Shown: in pieces, positions 26,644-34,044 of the stretch | Layout: every line of letters begins with the position of its first letter | How positions within the stretch are numbered: the stretch's first letter is position 1 | DNA from: Pedobacter cryoconitis | GTDB taxonomy: Bacteria > Bacteroidota > Bacteroidia > Sphingobacteriales > Sphingobacteriaceae | Length of the DNA: 64,000 bases | Direction of reading: 5' to 3' | NCBI RefSeq assembly: GCF_014207135.1 | Contig: NZ_JACHCC010000001.1 | Span: 62,001 to 126,000 of the forward strand | Position numbers and translations under genes: made by a program | The notes under the pieces: model-generated | What the model was told of the DNA's origin: nothing | Databases searched by the model: none | The model's input: the letters and a program-made list of their open reading frames with translations, nothing else

Positions 26644-26913
26644 TTGAGATTAACCCCGTTAAATATTGTTACTTCAGGCTGCCTGGTATTGGCAATGCTA
26701 ATGATTTTCGGTCCTGAACAACACGTTCCGGTACAGAAAGGTGTCAATATATTATTGACAGGACTTTGTGTTTTAACTGCAATTATTGCATTCATTTCAG
26801 ATCTGATTTTCCGAAAGTTCATACCTTTGCTCCGTAACTTATGGATCATAGAGTGTGCGCTGATCGTATTTACTGTCGTTTTAATGTTTATTCTCAAGAT
26901 AGTTTTAGGATAA
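26644..26913 (+). CDS. small integral membrane protein of unknown function
   Basis: An 89-residue protein with three predicted transmembrane segments (LNIVTSGCLVLAMLMIF, ILLTGLCVLTAIIAFISDLIF, LWIIECALIVFTVVLMFIL). It starts with TTG 2 bp after the helicase stop, so it should be translated from the same mRNA. I do not recognise the family. A shorter product starting at an internal ATG would lose the first membrane segment. Confidence 0.65.
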   Translation: MRLTPLNIVTSGCLVLAMLMIFGPEQHVPVQKGVNILLTGLCVLTAIIAFISDLIFRKFIPLLRNLWIIECALIVFTVVLMFILKIVLG

Positions 26914-26988
26914 AGATAAGGCGGTAACTAAAAATTATTTTGTTCCGGAAAGCAACGAAAAACAATACGAAAAACAATATATATATCA

Positions 26989-27324
26989 ATGAAAACAGCA
27001 GAAATTAAAATAACGGTTGAGTTAGATGATAATAATGTCCCTGAAAATTTAATGTGGGAATCTACTGATGCTGAGACTCAGGAAAAGGTACCGGTAAAAT
27101 CTATGATGCTGGCTTTATGGGATCATAATTATAAGAATACAATGCGTATTGATCTCTGGACTAAAGATATGCCTGTCGATGAGATGAAAAGGTTTTTTTA
27201 TGAGACCTTACAGACCATGGGGGACAGTTTCCTGAAAGCAACTGGCGAGACCTTGATTATCGAAGATCTGAGAGATTATTGTGCGCATTTCGCCGATAAA
27301 ATGGGGATAGATCCAGGGAAATAG
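26989..27324 (+). CDS. gldC: gliding motility protein GldC
   Basis: A 111-residue soluble protein matching GldC: TAEIKITVELDDNNVPENLMW at the start, then MMLALWD, RIDLWTKDMPVDEMKRFF near residue 65 (the most typical block) and a final DYCAHFADKMGI. GldC is a cytoplasmic gliding protein of Bacteroidota of unclear mechanism that stabilises GldB; gldB is not next to it here. It is followed by a 25-bp-stem terminator and is probably a single-gene transcript. Confidence 0.9.
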   Translation: MKTAEIKITVELDDNNVPENLMWESTDAETQEKVPVKSMMLALWDHNYKNTMRIDLWTKDMPVDEMKRFFYETLQTMGDSFLKATGETLIIEDLRDYCAHFADKMGIDPGK

Positions 27325-27336
27325 ATTTTCAGATAT

Positions 27337-27394
27337 AAAAAAATGCCGTTTTTCTGCAGTCAAGTATCGGACTGCGGAAAAACGGCATTTTTTT
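27337..27394. terminator. very long bidirectional terminator after gldC
   Basis: Positions 27337-27361 pair with 27370-27394 over 25 bp (one G-U), with an 8-nt loop. The stem includes A7/T7 ends and an ATGCCGTTTTTC / GGAAAAACGGCAT core. Confidence 0.85.
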
Positions 27395-27566
27395 TACACA
27401 ATTCTATTGATTTCGGATGCGGGTGTCAGGGATGGCTTATACAAAATTGAAATGATTTCTGAGCGGGCTGAGAATTTGGTGTTTAATAACAGTTATGAAT
27501 GTGTTTATTGAGTTAAATTATTTTGTAATGATTAAGTTAATTAATTTTACAGAACAATTTAAAAAT

Positions 27567-28205
27567 ATGGAACAGGTAAATGAACGGTTAACCGCTTTAG
27601 AAAAAGTTATACATGTTTTAGTAGGGCATGTTGAAGATTTACTTATCGGAATAGGTAAAATTAATGAAAGACTGGATCGCATAGAAATCAGACTGGATCG
27701 CATAGAAACCAGAATGGATAGCCTTGAAACCAGAATGGATAGTCTTGAAACCAGAATGGATAGTCTTGAAACCAGAATGGATAGTCTTGAAACCAGAATG
27801 AATAGTCTTGAAGCCAGAATGGACAGTCTTGAAGTCCGGATGGGCAGTCTTGAAATCAGGATGGATAGTCTTGAAATCAGGATGGATAGTCTTGAATCAA
27901 AAGTTGATAAACTTGAGGTCAGATTGGATAAAGTTGAGACAGAGCTAGGCGATTTAAGGAGGTTTACGATTGCAGGCTTTAAGTCGGTTGAGGGTAGGCT
28001 GGACAAAGTTGAAATGGAACTTAGTGATTTAACAAGATACACCATTGCTGGTTTTGGAGTAGTTGATGTCAGACTTGACCAGGTTCAGGTTAATTTTGAT
28101 AATCTGGGTACGAAGTTGGATTTTGTTCTGGACGAAATCACAAAAATTAATGGAGTTACCCGTTATGAGGAAATTAATAAAAACCTGAAGACGATAAAAC
28201 CTTAG
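27567..28205 (+). CDS. heptad-repeat coiled-coil protein
   Basis: A protein of about 212 residues (236 if started at 27495, 225 if started at 27528). The centre is a run of heptads of the type RMDSLET, more than ten in a row, forming a long uninterrupted coiled coil; the C-terminus has two RRFTIAGF / TRYTIAGF-like segments followed by LDFVLDEITKI. There is no signal peptide or membrane segment. I do not recognise a family with known function. I start at MEQVNERL because a -7-like TTATTTTG sits at 27518-27525. The coding DNA is a tandem 21-bp repeat prone to change in length. Confidence 0.6.
   Translation: MEQVNERLTALEKVIHVLVGHVEDLLIGIGKINERLDRIEIRLDRIETRMDSLETRMDSLETRMDSLETRMDSLETRMNSLEARMDSLEVRMGSLEIRMDSLEIRMDSLESKVDKLEVRLDKVETELGDLRRFTIAGFKSVEGRLDKVEMELSDLTRYTIAGFGVVDVRLDQVQVNFDNLGTKLDFVLDEITKINGVTRYEEINKNLKTIKP
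27669..27899 (+). repeat. eleven tandem 21-bp repeats within the coiled-coil gene
   Basis: Eleven in-frame 21-bp units, each encoding one heptad. Units at 27732, 27753 and 27774 are identical (agaatggatagtcttgaaac plus c), and those to either side diverge gradually. Confidence 0.9.
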
Positions 28206-28225
28206 CCCGCATTATGTTCTAATAG

Positions 28226-28259
28226 AGACACAAAGGTTCTTTTGAGGGCCTTTGTGTCT
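28226..28259 (+). terminator. hairpin after the coiled-coil gene
   Basis: AGACACAAAGG and CCTTTGTGTCT form an 11-bp stem with a 12-nt loop. No clear T run follows, so termination strength is uncertain. Confidence 0.5.
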
Positions 28260-28324
28260 GAAGAGGCTAAATAAATTTAGAAGAATCTCTTATTTATAAC
28301 AGATTGAATATTGTAAATAGATCA

Positions 28325-28332
28325 TACTTTTG
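28325..28332 (+). promoter_or_regulatory. -7 box TACTTTTG with upstream ATTG
   Basis: A TAnnTTTG element 26 nt before the ATG at 28359. An ATTG lies 18 nt upstream of the box, in the place of the -33 element. Confidence 0.55.
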
Positions 28333-28358
28333 TCCCTGTTTATTAAAATATATTTTTT

Positions 28359-28784
28359 ATGAAGATTCAGGGCGTTATCGGAGCCTTATTAATGGCAGTT
28401 GGAGGGATGTGTCCTCTGGTGCATGTACCTATTATTGGAAACTGGAACTATTTTGGGATTGATCAGTCTCTGGGGGTTATTTTCTATGTAATCATTGTGC
28501 TTGCTTTTGCCGGTGCTTTTCTGAACAAGATTGGCCTGATCAGGTTTTCTGGCTGGGCGGCTATTGCTATGGTTATACTAACACTGGCTGCGGTGTGGTT
28601 TAAGTCACATGATTACTTTAGTTTCATTCATTTTAAGAAATTAATCAATCTGGCTTCAGGAATGGTAAAGTATAAATGGGGCTGGTTTGTTATTCTGGCT
28701 GGAGTATTACCTCTGATTACGGTTAGGAGAGCAATTGGTGCAACTCAAGTATCAGAAATACCTGTCTCAGAAATTCAGCAGTAA
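28359..28784 (+). CDS. membrane protein of unknown function
   Basis: A 141-residue protein with four predicted transmembrane segments (IQGVIGALLMAVGGMCPL, LGVIFYVIIVLAFAGAFL, GWAAIAMVILTLAAVWF, KWGWFVILAGVLPLITV) and a short polar C-terminus. I do not recognise the family. It has its own -7 box. Its last 18 bases overlap the end of the convergent alkyltransferase gene. Confidence 0.7.
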   Translation: MKIQGVIGALLMAVGGMCPLVHVPIIGNWNYFGIDQSLGVIFYVIIVLAFAGAFLNKIGLIRFSGWAAIAMVILTLAAVWFKSHDYFSFIHFKKLINLASGMVKYKWGWFVILAGVLPLITVRRAIGATQVSEIPVSEIQQ

Positions 28785-29258
28785 CTGGCCTTGTTGCGAG
28801 ATCTCCCGTTCATGATTCAGGAGCCATTGTTTTCGCCAGAGTTCGCCTGCATAACCGACTAATTTTCCACTGCTGCCGATCACACGGTGGCAGGGAACTA
28901 CAATGGCAAGATTGTTCTTTCCGTTTGCTGCAGCAATAGCGCGAATGGCTAATGGGTTCTCCAGCTGAGCTGAAAGCCCGGCATAAGATAGGGTTGTACC
29001 ATAAGGAATTGTTTTTAAAGCTTGCCACACACCTTGTTGAAAAACTGTTCCTGGTTGTTTTTCAGAAAAAGTAAAAGCTTGTAATGAACCATCAAAATAG
29101 GCTGATAATTCGGCTGCGGCCTGGTAAGTGTGATCGTTTTCTTTCAGATCAGCTTTGGCGGATTGCAGGAAGGAAATTGTATTAACAGCTCTTTCGTCTG
29201 CAAAGATGCTGACATCTCCAATAGGGCTATGCACTATACTGCAGTATTCTTTTATCAT
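28767..29258 (-). CDS. ogt: methylated-DNA--protein-cysteine S-methyltransferase
   Basis: A 163-residue DNA repair protein that removes O6-alkyl groups from guanine by transferring them to its own cysteine. The active-site motif IVVPCHRVIGSSG is present with C123 as acceptor, followed by LVGYAGELWRKQWLL. The DNA-binding helix-turn-helix lies in TIPYGTTLSYAGLSAQLENPLAIRAIAAAN. It lacks the Ada regulatory domain, so it is the constitutive Ogt-like type. It converges on, and overlaps, the membrane protein gene at 28359. Confidence 0.93.
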   Translation of the reverse strand: MIKEYCSIVHSPIGDVSIFADERAVNTISFLQSAKADLKENDHTYQAAAELSAYFDGSLQAFTFSEKQPGTVFQQGVWQALKTIPYGTTLSYAGLSAQLENPLAIRAIAAANGKNNLAIVVPCHRVIGSSGKLVGYAGELWRKQWLLNHEREISQQGQLLLNF

Positions 29259-29327
29259 AGAAGTACAATATAATCATTATTTAAGCCTGAAATATGCCTC
29301 TTTTAGTAAAAAAACGATCCATAAAAT

Positions 29328-29335
29328 TATCTTTG
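29328..29335 (+). promoter_or_regulatory. -7 box TATCTTTG of ccmB
   Basis: A TAnnTTTG element 7 nt before the ccmB ATG. Confidence 0.6.
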
Positions 29336-29342
29336 TCCCGAA

Positions 29343-30002
29343 ATGCAATTAATTAAGGAAGTTAAATATTTGATTGGGAAAGAGTTGCTACTGGAGTGGC
29401 GGTCAAAATATGCGTTAAATGGAGTTTTGCTTTATGTAGTATCTACCATATTTGTGTGTTTTCTCTCTTTCGTTTCTCTCAGAGGGGTTACCTGGAATGC
29501 ATTGTTCTGGATTATTATGTTATTTGCTTCCATTAATGCTGTTTCCAAGAGTTTCCTTCAGGAAAGTAAAGGGAGGCAATTATATATATATACCATAGCA
29601 AGCCCTTTGGCACTGATTATCTCAAAGACAATTTACAACGTTTTTCTGATGCTGCTGCTTACACTGATTGCACTGGCATTTTATACACTTGTGTTTGATT
29701 ATGTGCCAGAGGATATGGGATTATATATCCTGGCCACTATTCTGGGCAGTTTAAGTTTCTCAACTATATTCACTATGATTTCCGCGATTGCTTCAAAAGC
29801 AGGTAACGGAGGGATGCTGATGGCTATCCTGAGTTTTCCAGTTATCATTCCGGTTATTACCGTGCTGATTAAGCTCAGTAAGAATGCGATTGATGGTCTG
29901 GATAGAAGCGTAAGTCTTGATGAAATCGGAATTTTATTGATTATTAATGTACTGGTAGCCGTATTTGCATTACTGTTGTTTCCATACTTGTGGAGGGACT
30001 AA
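29343..30002 (+). CDS. ccmB: heme exporter membrane protein CcmB
   Basis: A 219-residue membrane protein with six hydrophobic segments and the CcmB pattern, starting with KYLIGKELLLEWRSKYALNG and including SFLQESKGRQLYIYTIASPLALIISKTIYN (residues about 75-105). CcmB is the permease of the CcmAB complex that releases heme-loaded CcmE in type I cytochrome c maturation. The ATPase gene ccmA is not adjacent, although ccmAB are usually paired. It is followed by ccmC and ccmD on the same strand. Confidence 0.88.
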   Translation: MQLIKEVKYLIGKELLLEWRSKYALNGVLLYVVSTIFVCFLSFVSLRGVTWNALFWIIMLFASINAVSKSFLQESKGRQLYIYTIASPLALIISKTIYNVFLMLLLTLIALAFYTLVFDYVPEDMGLYILATILGSLSFSTIFTMISAIASKAGNGGMLMAILSFPVIIPVITVLIKLSKNAIDGLDRSVSLDEIGILLIINVLVAVFALLLFPYLWRD

Positions 30003-30116
30003 TGGATTTACAATAATTAAAAAAATATATAAAGCTTTATTACCTTTGAACTCGCAAAATTAAACTGAGCCTGTCAAATATGATTTGTTTAACCTGCGAC
30101 CTTAAATCTGAAATAA

Positions 30117-30773
30117 ATGTATAAATCCTGGTGGAAAATTTTGGGAGCAGTGCTTGTAGTTTACTCTACAGTTTTTGGCTTCTTGTCTTCAGCTCCTGCT
30201 TTGCCTATATTGCATCAAAGTATTAGAAATCTATATTTCCACGTACCAATGTGGTTCAGTATGATTGTGCTTTTTAGTGTGTCGGTATTTCATAGTATAA
30301 AATATCTGAATGGCAATAATGAAACCGATGACAGAAAAGCGGTGCAGAGTGTAAACGCAGGTGTGGTTTTTGGGATACTTGGGATTATTACCGGTGCGGT
30401 CTGGGCAAAGTTTACCTGGGGACAAGCCTGGAGTTTTGACGTCAAACAAAATTTTGCAGCTATTGCGTTGCTCTTGTATTTTGCCTACCTGATTCTCCGT
30501 AATGCGATTGATGAAGAACAGAAAAGAGCTAAGATCTCAGCCATATATAATATTTTCGCTTTCCCAATGATGGTAGTGCTTCTTTTTGTGTTGCCAAGAT
30601 TATCTGATTCACTGCATCCTGGTAACGGAGGTAATCCCGGATTTAATGCTTATGATCTGGACAGCCATATGAGAATGGTTTTTTATCCTGCTTGTATGGG
30701 TTGGATATTAATAGGTTACTGGATATACACTATCCTTTTTAGAGTATCATCTTTAGAAAAGAATAAAATATAA
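30117..30773 (+). CDS. ccmC: cytochrome c maturation protein CcmC (heme-handling, CcsA family)
   Basis: A 218-residue membrane protein with six transmembrane segments. The tryptophan-rich heme-binding segment is AKFTWGQAWSFDVKQNF (near residue 100), a less Trp-rich version of the WGxxWxWD motif. Likely axial histidines are in LYFHVPMWF and DSHMRMVFYPA. CcmC presents heme to CcmE on the outer face of the inner membrane. It sits between ccmB and a ccmD-like gene. Confidence 0.87.
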   Translation: MYKSWWKILGAVLVVYSTVFGFLSSAPALPILHQSIRNLYFHVPMWFSMIVLFSVSVFHSIKYLNGNNETDDRKAVQSVNAGVVFGILGIITGAVWAKFTWGQAWSFDVKQNFAAIALLLYFAYLILRNAIDEEQKRAKISAIYNIFAFPMMVVLLFVLPRLSDSLHPGNGGNPGFNAYDLDSHMRMVFYPACMGWILIGYWIYTILFRVSSLEKNKI

Positions 30774-30790
30774 ATCATTAAAATATAGCG

Positions 30791-30997
30791 ATGAAAAGAT
30801 TAATTACCACGGTCCTGATGTTAATGGTTACGATGCAGCTTTTTGCACAAAGTCAGGATTCTGCAGTTGTTCAAACTCTGGAAGGGTCAGAAAAGATATA
30901 CGTAGTAGTTGTATGTGTGGGCATTATTTTGCTTGGACTACTGTTTTTCCTCTTCTCAATTGAACGAAGATTAAAAAAACTGGAAAAAAAATCTTGA
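30791..30997 (+). CDS. ccmD: CcmD-like small membrane protein
   Basis: A 68-residue protein with a signal-like N-terminus (MKRLITTVLMLMVTMQLFAQ), then one transmembrane helix (KIYVVVVCVGIILLGLLFFLFSI) and a basic tail ERRLKKLEKKS. Size, single helix, charged tail and position 17 bp after ccmC fit CcmD, which holds CcmC, CcmE and CcmAB together. Sequence identity in this family is low, so position is the main evidence. Confidence 0.75.
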   Translation: MKRLITTVLMLMVTMQLFAQSQDSAVVQTLEGSEKIYVVVVCVGIILLGLLFFLFSIERRLKKLEKKS

Positions 30998-31160
30998 GGT
31001 AAAAAATTATTTTAAAGCCTTTAACACAGGTTTTTGGCTGATTTAAAAGGATGTGTTTCTCTTACACTAAGCAATTATTTATTTGTATTAATCGTTTTTT
31101 TTAGTGCAATTTTGCAGTTATAAGAATAAGAACATAATTCAAATTCATAAAAATCAAATA

Positions 31161-32582
31161 ATGGCTACTACAGCAAACGAGACAAATTTTTTTACTGACG
31201 TCTGTAAAAACTTTGATAACGCAGCACAATTCACCGGTCACCCAGAGGGTTTACTTTCCCAAATTAAAGCTTGTAACAGTGTTTATCGTTTCCAGTTTCC
31301 AATCCGCAGAGGAAATGGCTTCGAGGTAATTGATGCATGGCGTGTTGAACACTCTCACCACATGAGCCCTACAAAAGGAGGGATTCGTTACAGTGAAATG
31401 GTTAATGAAGATGAGGTAATGGCATTGGCGGCATTAATGACTTATAAATGCGCAATCGTGAATGTTCCTTTTGGTGGTGCAAAAGGTGGAATTAAAATTA
31501 CGCCAAAAAACTATACAACAGGTGAATTAGAGAATATCACCCGTCGTTATACTACTGAATTGATTAAAAAGAATTTTATCGGTCCTGGTATTGACGTTCC
31601 TGCTCCTGATTACGGATCTGGAGAACGTGAAATGAGCTGGATTGCTGATACATATATGACTATGAATCCAGGTCAGCTGGATGCTTTAGGTTGTGTTACT
31701 GGTAAACCTATTGCTTTACATGGTATCCGCGGACGTAAGGAAGCTACCGGCCGTGGTGTTGCTTACGCTGTAAGAGAGTGTGTAAGAGTAACTGAAGATA
31801 TGCAGAAAATTGGCCTTAAAGCTGGTTTGGATGACAAAAGAGTTATCGTTCAGGGGTTAGGAAACGTAGGGTACCACTCTGCAAAATTCCTTACTGAATT
31901 TGGAGCTACTATTGTTGGTCTTTGCGAATTTGAAGGCGCTATCTACAATGCAAACGGATTAAACGTAGATGAGGTATTTGCACACCGTAAATTAACAGGT
32001 TCAATCTTAGGTTTCCCTGGAGCTACAGAATTTAAAAATTCTATGGAAGGTTTAGAGCAACCATGCGATATCCTTGTTCCTGCAGCTTTAGAGAATCAGA
32101 TTACAGTTGAAAATATCAGAAACATCAAAGCGAAAATTATCGCTGAAGGTGCAAACGGACCATGTACTCCTGAGGCTGAAGAAATCTTCACTGAAATGGG
32201 CGGTATTATTATCCCTGATATGTACTGTAATGCTGGTGGTGTAACTGTATCTTACTTTGAGTGGTTGAAAAACCTTTCTCACGTAGCTTTTGGCCGTATG
32301 GAAAAACGCTATGCTGAAAACTCAAATGCTAACCTGATCAACACACTGGAAAGCTTAACTGGTCAGAGTATCCCGGCTGAGCACCGCTTAATGATTGTTA
32401 AAGGTGCGTCTGAGTTAGAATTAGTAAACTCAGGATTAGAGGATACAATGATTCACTCTTACCATGAAATCAGAGAGACTTTGGTAACTAAACCTGGTAT
32501 TCAGACTTTAAGAACTGCTGCTTTTGTTGGTTCAATCGACAAAATTGCCGTTTCTTACATGAACTTAGGTATCTGGCCATAG
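31161..32582 (+). CDS. gdhA: Glu/Leu/Phe/Val dehydrogenase (probable glutamate dehydrogenase)
   Basis: A 473-residue oxidoreductase that interconverts glutamate with 2-oxoglutarate and ammonia. The family features are [33 protein letters not shown] holding the catalytic lysines (near residue 108), [19 protein letters not shown], and the nucleotide-binding [17 protein letters not shown]. An in-frame extension of 19 codons upstream is not family-like; I begin at [10 protein letters not shown]. The coding sequence uses a more ordered codon set than its neighbours, as expected of a highly expressed gene. It interrupts the ccm genes. Cofactor preference is not certain. Confidence 0.9.
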   Translation: MATTANETNFFTDVCKNFDNAAQFTGHPEGLLSQIKACNSVYRFQFPIRRGNGFEVIDAWRVEHSHHMSPTKGGIRYSEMVNEDEVMALAALMTYKCAIVNVPFGGAKGGIKITPKNYTTGELENITRRYTTELIKKNFIGPGIDVPAPDYGSGEREMSWIADTYMTMNPGQLDALGCVTGKPIALHGIRGRKEATGRGVAYAVRECVRVTEDMQKIGLKAGLDDKRVIVQGLGNVGYHSAKFLTEFGATIVGLCEFEGAIYNANGLNVDEVFAHRKLTGSILGFPGATEFKNSMEGLEQPCDILVPAALENQITVENIRNIKAKIIAEGANGPCTPEAEEIFTEMGGIIIPDMYCNAGGVTVSYFEWLKNLSHVAFGRMEKRYAENSNANLINTLESLTGQSIPAEHRLMIVKGASELELVNSGLEDTMIHSYHEIRETLVTKPGIQTLRTAAFVGSIDKIAVSYMNLGIWP

Positions 32583-32604
32583 GCTGTTTCTAAATAAATA
32601 ACTC

Positions 32605-32638
32605 ATCCGCAACGTCTACACGTTGCGGATTTTTTTTT
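32605..32638 (+). terminator. strong rho-independent terminator after gdhA
   Basis: ATCCGCAACGT and ACGTTGCGGAT form a perfect 11-bp stem with a CTAC loop, followed by eight T. Confidence 0.92.
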
Positions 32639-32732
32639 GGACTCAACTCTGGTACTGAAGGTCTCATTATGACATTAATCTTGAAATCCCTGCTGCAGCA
32701 TTTTCGTATATTGGTATGGAGGAATGATTACG

Positions 32733-33407
32733 ATGATCAACCAGTTTAAAAGAGGCAGCCTGTTTTTATTAATCACCGGCCTGCTGTTGACTGCCTGTTC
32801 GGGCAGGACCCAGGAAATTGCCAGTAATAATGGTTTTGCAGTTTTACCTGTACCAGATCCAAATGAAGCAGTGGCGACCTTTGCCGGCGGCTGTTTCTGG
32901 GCGTTGCAGGAAAGTATGATCCAGCTGAAGGGGGTAAATATCGTGATCAGTGGTTATGCCGGAGGAAGTACAGTAAATCCTACTTATGATGACGTATTAA
33001 CTAAAAATACAGGCCACGCCGAATCTGTTCAGGTATATTATGACCCCACTAAGATTTCCTATGAGCAATTGGTGCGCGCTTTTTTCTTTGCACATAATCC
33101 AACAGAATTGAACAGACAGGGCCCAGATGAAGGTACTGACTACCGTTCAATTGCATTTTATCGTAGTCCTAAAGAATTTAATACGATTCATAAAGTTATG
33201 GCCGAAATGGAAGCCGCAAAATATTATGCCGGTAGTTTTGTTACAGAACTCGAGCCCTTTTCTGTGTTTTATCCGGCCGAAAGCTCCCATCAGGACTATT
33301 ATGAACGTAATCTCTGGGATCCATATATCCGCAACGTATCCAGACCAAAAGTGATACATGTGAGAAAGGAGCTTCCTCAATTAATTAAAGCAGAGTATCT
33401 TAAGTGA
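32733..33407 (+). CDS. msrA: peptide methionine sulfoxide reductase MsrA, lipoprotein form
   Basis: A 224-residue enzyme that reduces methionine-S-sulfoxide in proteins. The active site is FAGGCFWALQE (GCFW motif), followed by GHAESVQVYYDPTKISY and the family block FFFAHNPTELNRQGPDEGTDYRS. An N-terminal lipobox (LLLTAC) means it is exported and membrane-anchored, not cytoplasmic. A GGAGG at 32718-32722 lies 10 nt before the ATG at 32733, a spacing that favours it over the ATG at 32724; such clear Shine-Dalgarno sites are unusual in this window. It lies between gdhA and ccmE. Confidence 0.9.
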   Translation: MINQFKRGSLFLLITGLLLTACSGRTQEIASNNGFAVLPVPDPNEAVATFAGGCFWALQESMIQLKGVNIVISGYAGGSTVNPTYDDVLTKNTGHAESVQVYYDPTKISYEQLVRAFFFAHNPTELNRQGPDEGTDYRSIAFYRSPKEFNTIHKVMAEMEAAKYYAGSFVTELEPFSVFYPAESSHQDYYERNLWDPYIRNVSRPKVIHVRKELPQLIKAEYLK

Positions 33408-33530
33408 TATTTCTTCTTTCCTGTCAGTTCCCGCACCGGCGAAATGTAGTTTATTTGTCAGCCAACTATCAATATTTTGTCATCTAAAGTATTAGCCCGC
33501 TACTAAAATACATTAGGTACTTATATTTTT

Positions 33531-33538
33531 TATCTTTG
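33531..33538 (+). promoter_or_regulatory. -7 box TATCTTTG upstream of ccmE
   Basis: A TAnnTTTG element 90 nt before the ccmE ATG, in the 221-bp gap after msrA. It gives ccmEF and the genes after them their own promoter with a longish leader. Confidence 0.5.
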
Positions 33539-33628
33539 TCTACTCTTTTAACAGGTTAGGTAAGCAAGGGGAGATGGATGTAGTGTATTACTATAAACAT
33601 CAGCATTGATAAAAAACGATATATTCTC

Positions 33629-34039
33629 ATGAAGAAAAGTGCAATTATTGGCTTAATTACTATAGCTATCTGTGTTTGTTTTCTGGTTAGCTTAAATGCT
33701 GATACCAGTAATTACTCAACTTTTACAGAAGCGGCTAAAGACTCCAGGGAGTTTCACGTAATGGGACATTGGGCAAAAGAAAAGGGAACTTATTACGATG
33801 CATTGAAAGATGCCAATCATTTTTCATTCTATATGAAAGATGAAAAAGGCGACGTGAAGAAAGTGATCTACAGTGGTACTAAGCCACAGGATTTTGAACG
33901 TTCAGAAAAACTGGTACTGATTGGTAAAATGAGCAGTGATACTTTCTACGCTTCCAAAATATTAATGAAGTGCCCTTCCAAATACAACAATGACCTGGTA
34001 GAGATTAATCAGGACGGACAGGTTAAAAAATACAAATAA
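33629..34039 (+). CDS. ccmE: cytochrome c maturation protein CcmE with CXXXY motif
   Basis: A 136-residue periplasmic heme chaperone anchored by an N-terminal helix. The OB-fold body is recognisable from NHFSFYMKDEKGDVKKVIYSG, PQDFERSEKLVLIGK and DTFYASKILMKCPSKY. In the usual CcmE the heme-binding residue is a histidine in HXXXY; here the matching position is cysteine (C115-P-S-K-Y119). CcmE of this CXXXY type is known from Desulfovibrio and some archaea. The ccmF gene starts 5 bp after the stop. Confidence 0.86.
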   Translation: MKKSAIIGLITIAICVCFLVSLNADTSNYSTFTEAAKDSREFHVMGHWAKEKGTYYDALKDANHFSFYMKDEKGDVKKVIYSGTKPQDFERSEKLVLIGKMSSDTFYASKILMKCPSKYNNDLVEINQDGQVKKYK

Positions 34040-34044
34040 TTTTA

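Noticed and set aside
27669..27899. Short regularly spaced repeats resembling a CRISPR array
   Set aside because: The 21-bp units are directly contiguous, coding and without spacers.
27518..28045. A 175-codon open frame antisense to the coiled-coil gene
   Set aside because: It is the mirror of the 21-bp repeat; its S/R/L-rich low-complexity product and lack of a promoter argue against a real gene.
31104..31160. N-terminal extension of glutamate dehydrogenase by 19 codons
   Set aside because: It is Lys/Asn/Ile-rich untranslated-leader-like sequence; the family start matches the ATG at 31161.
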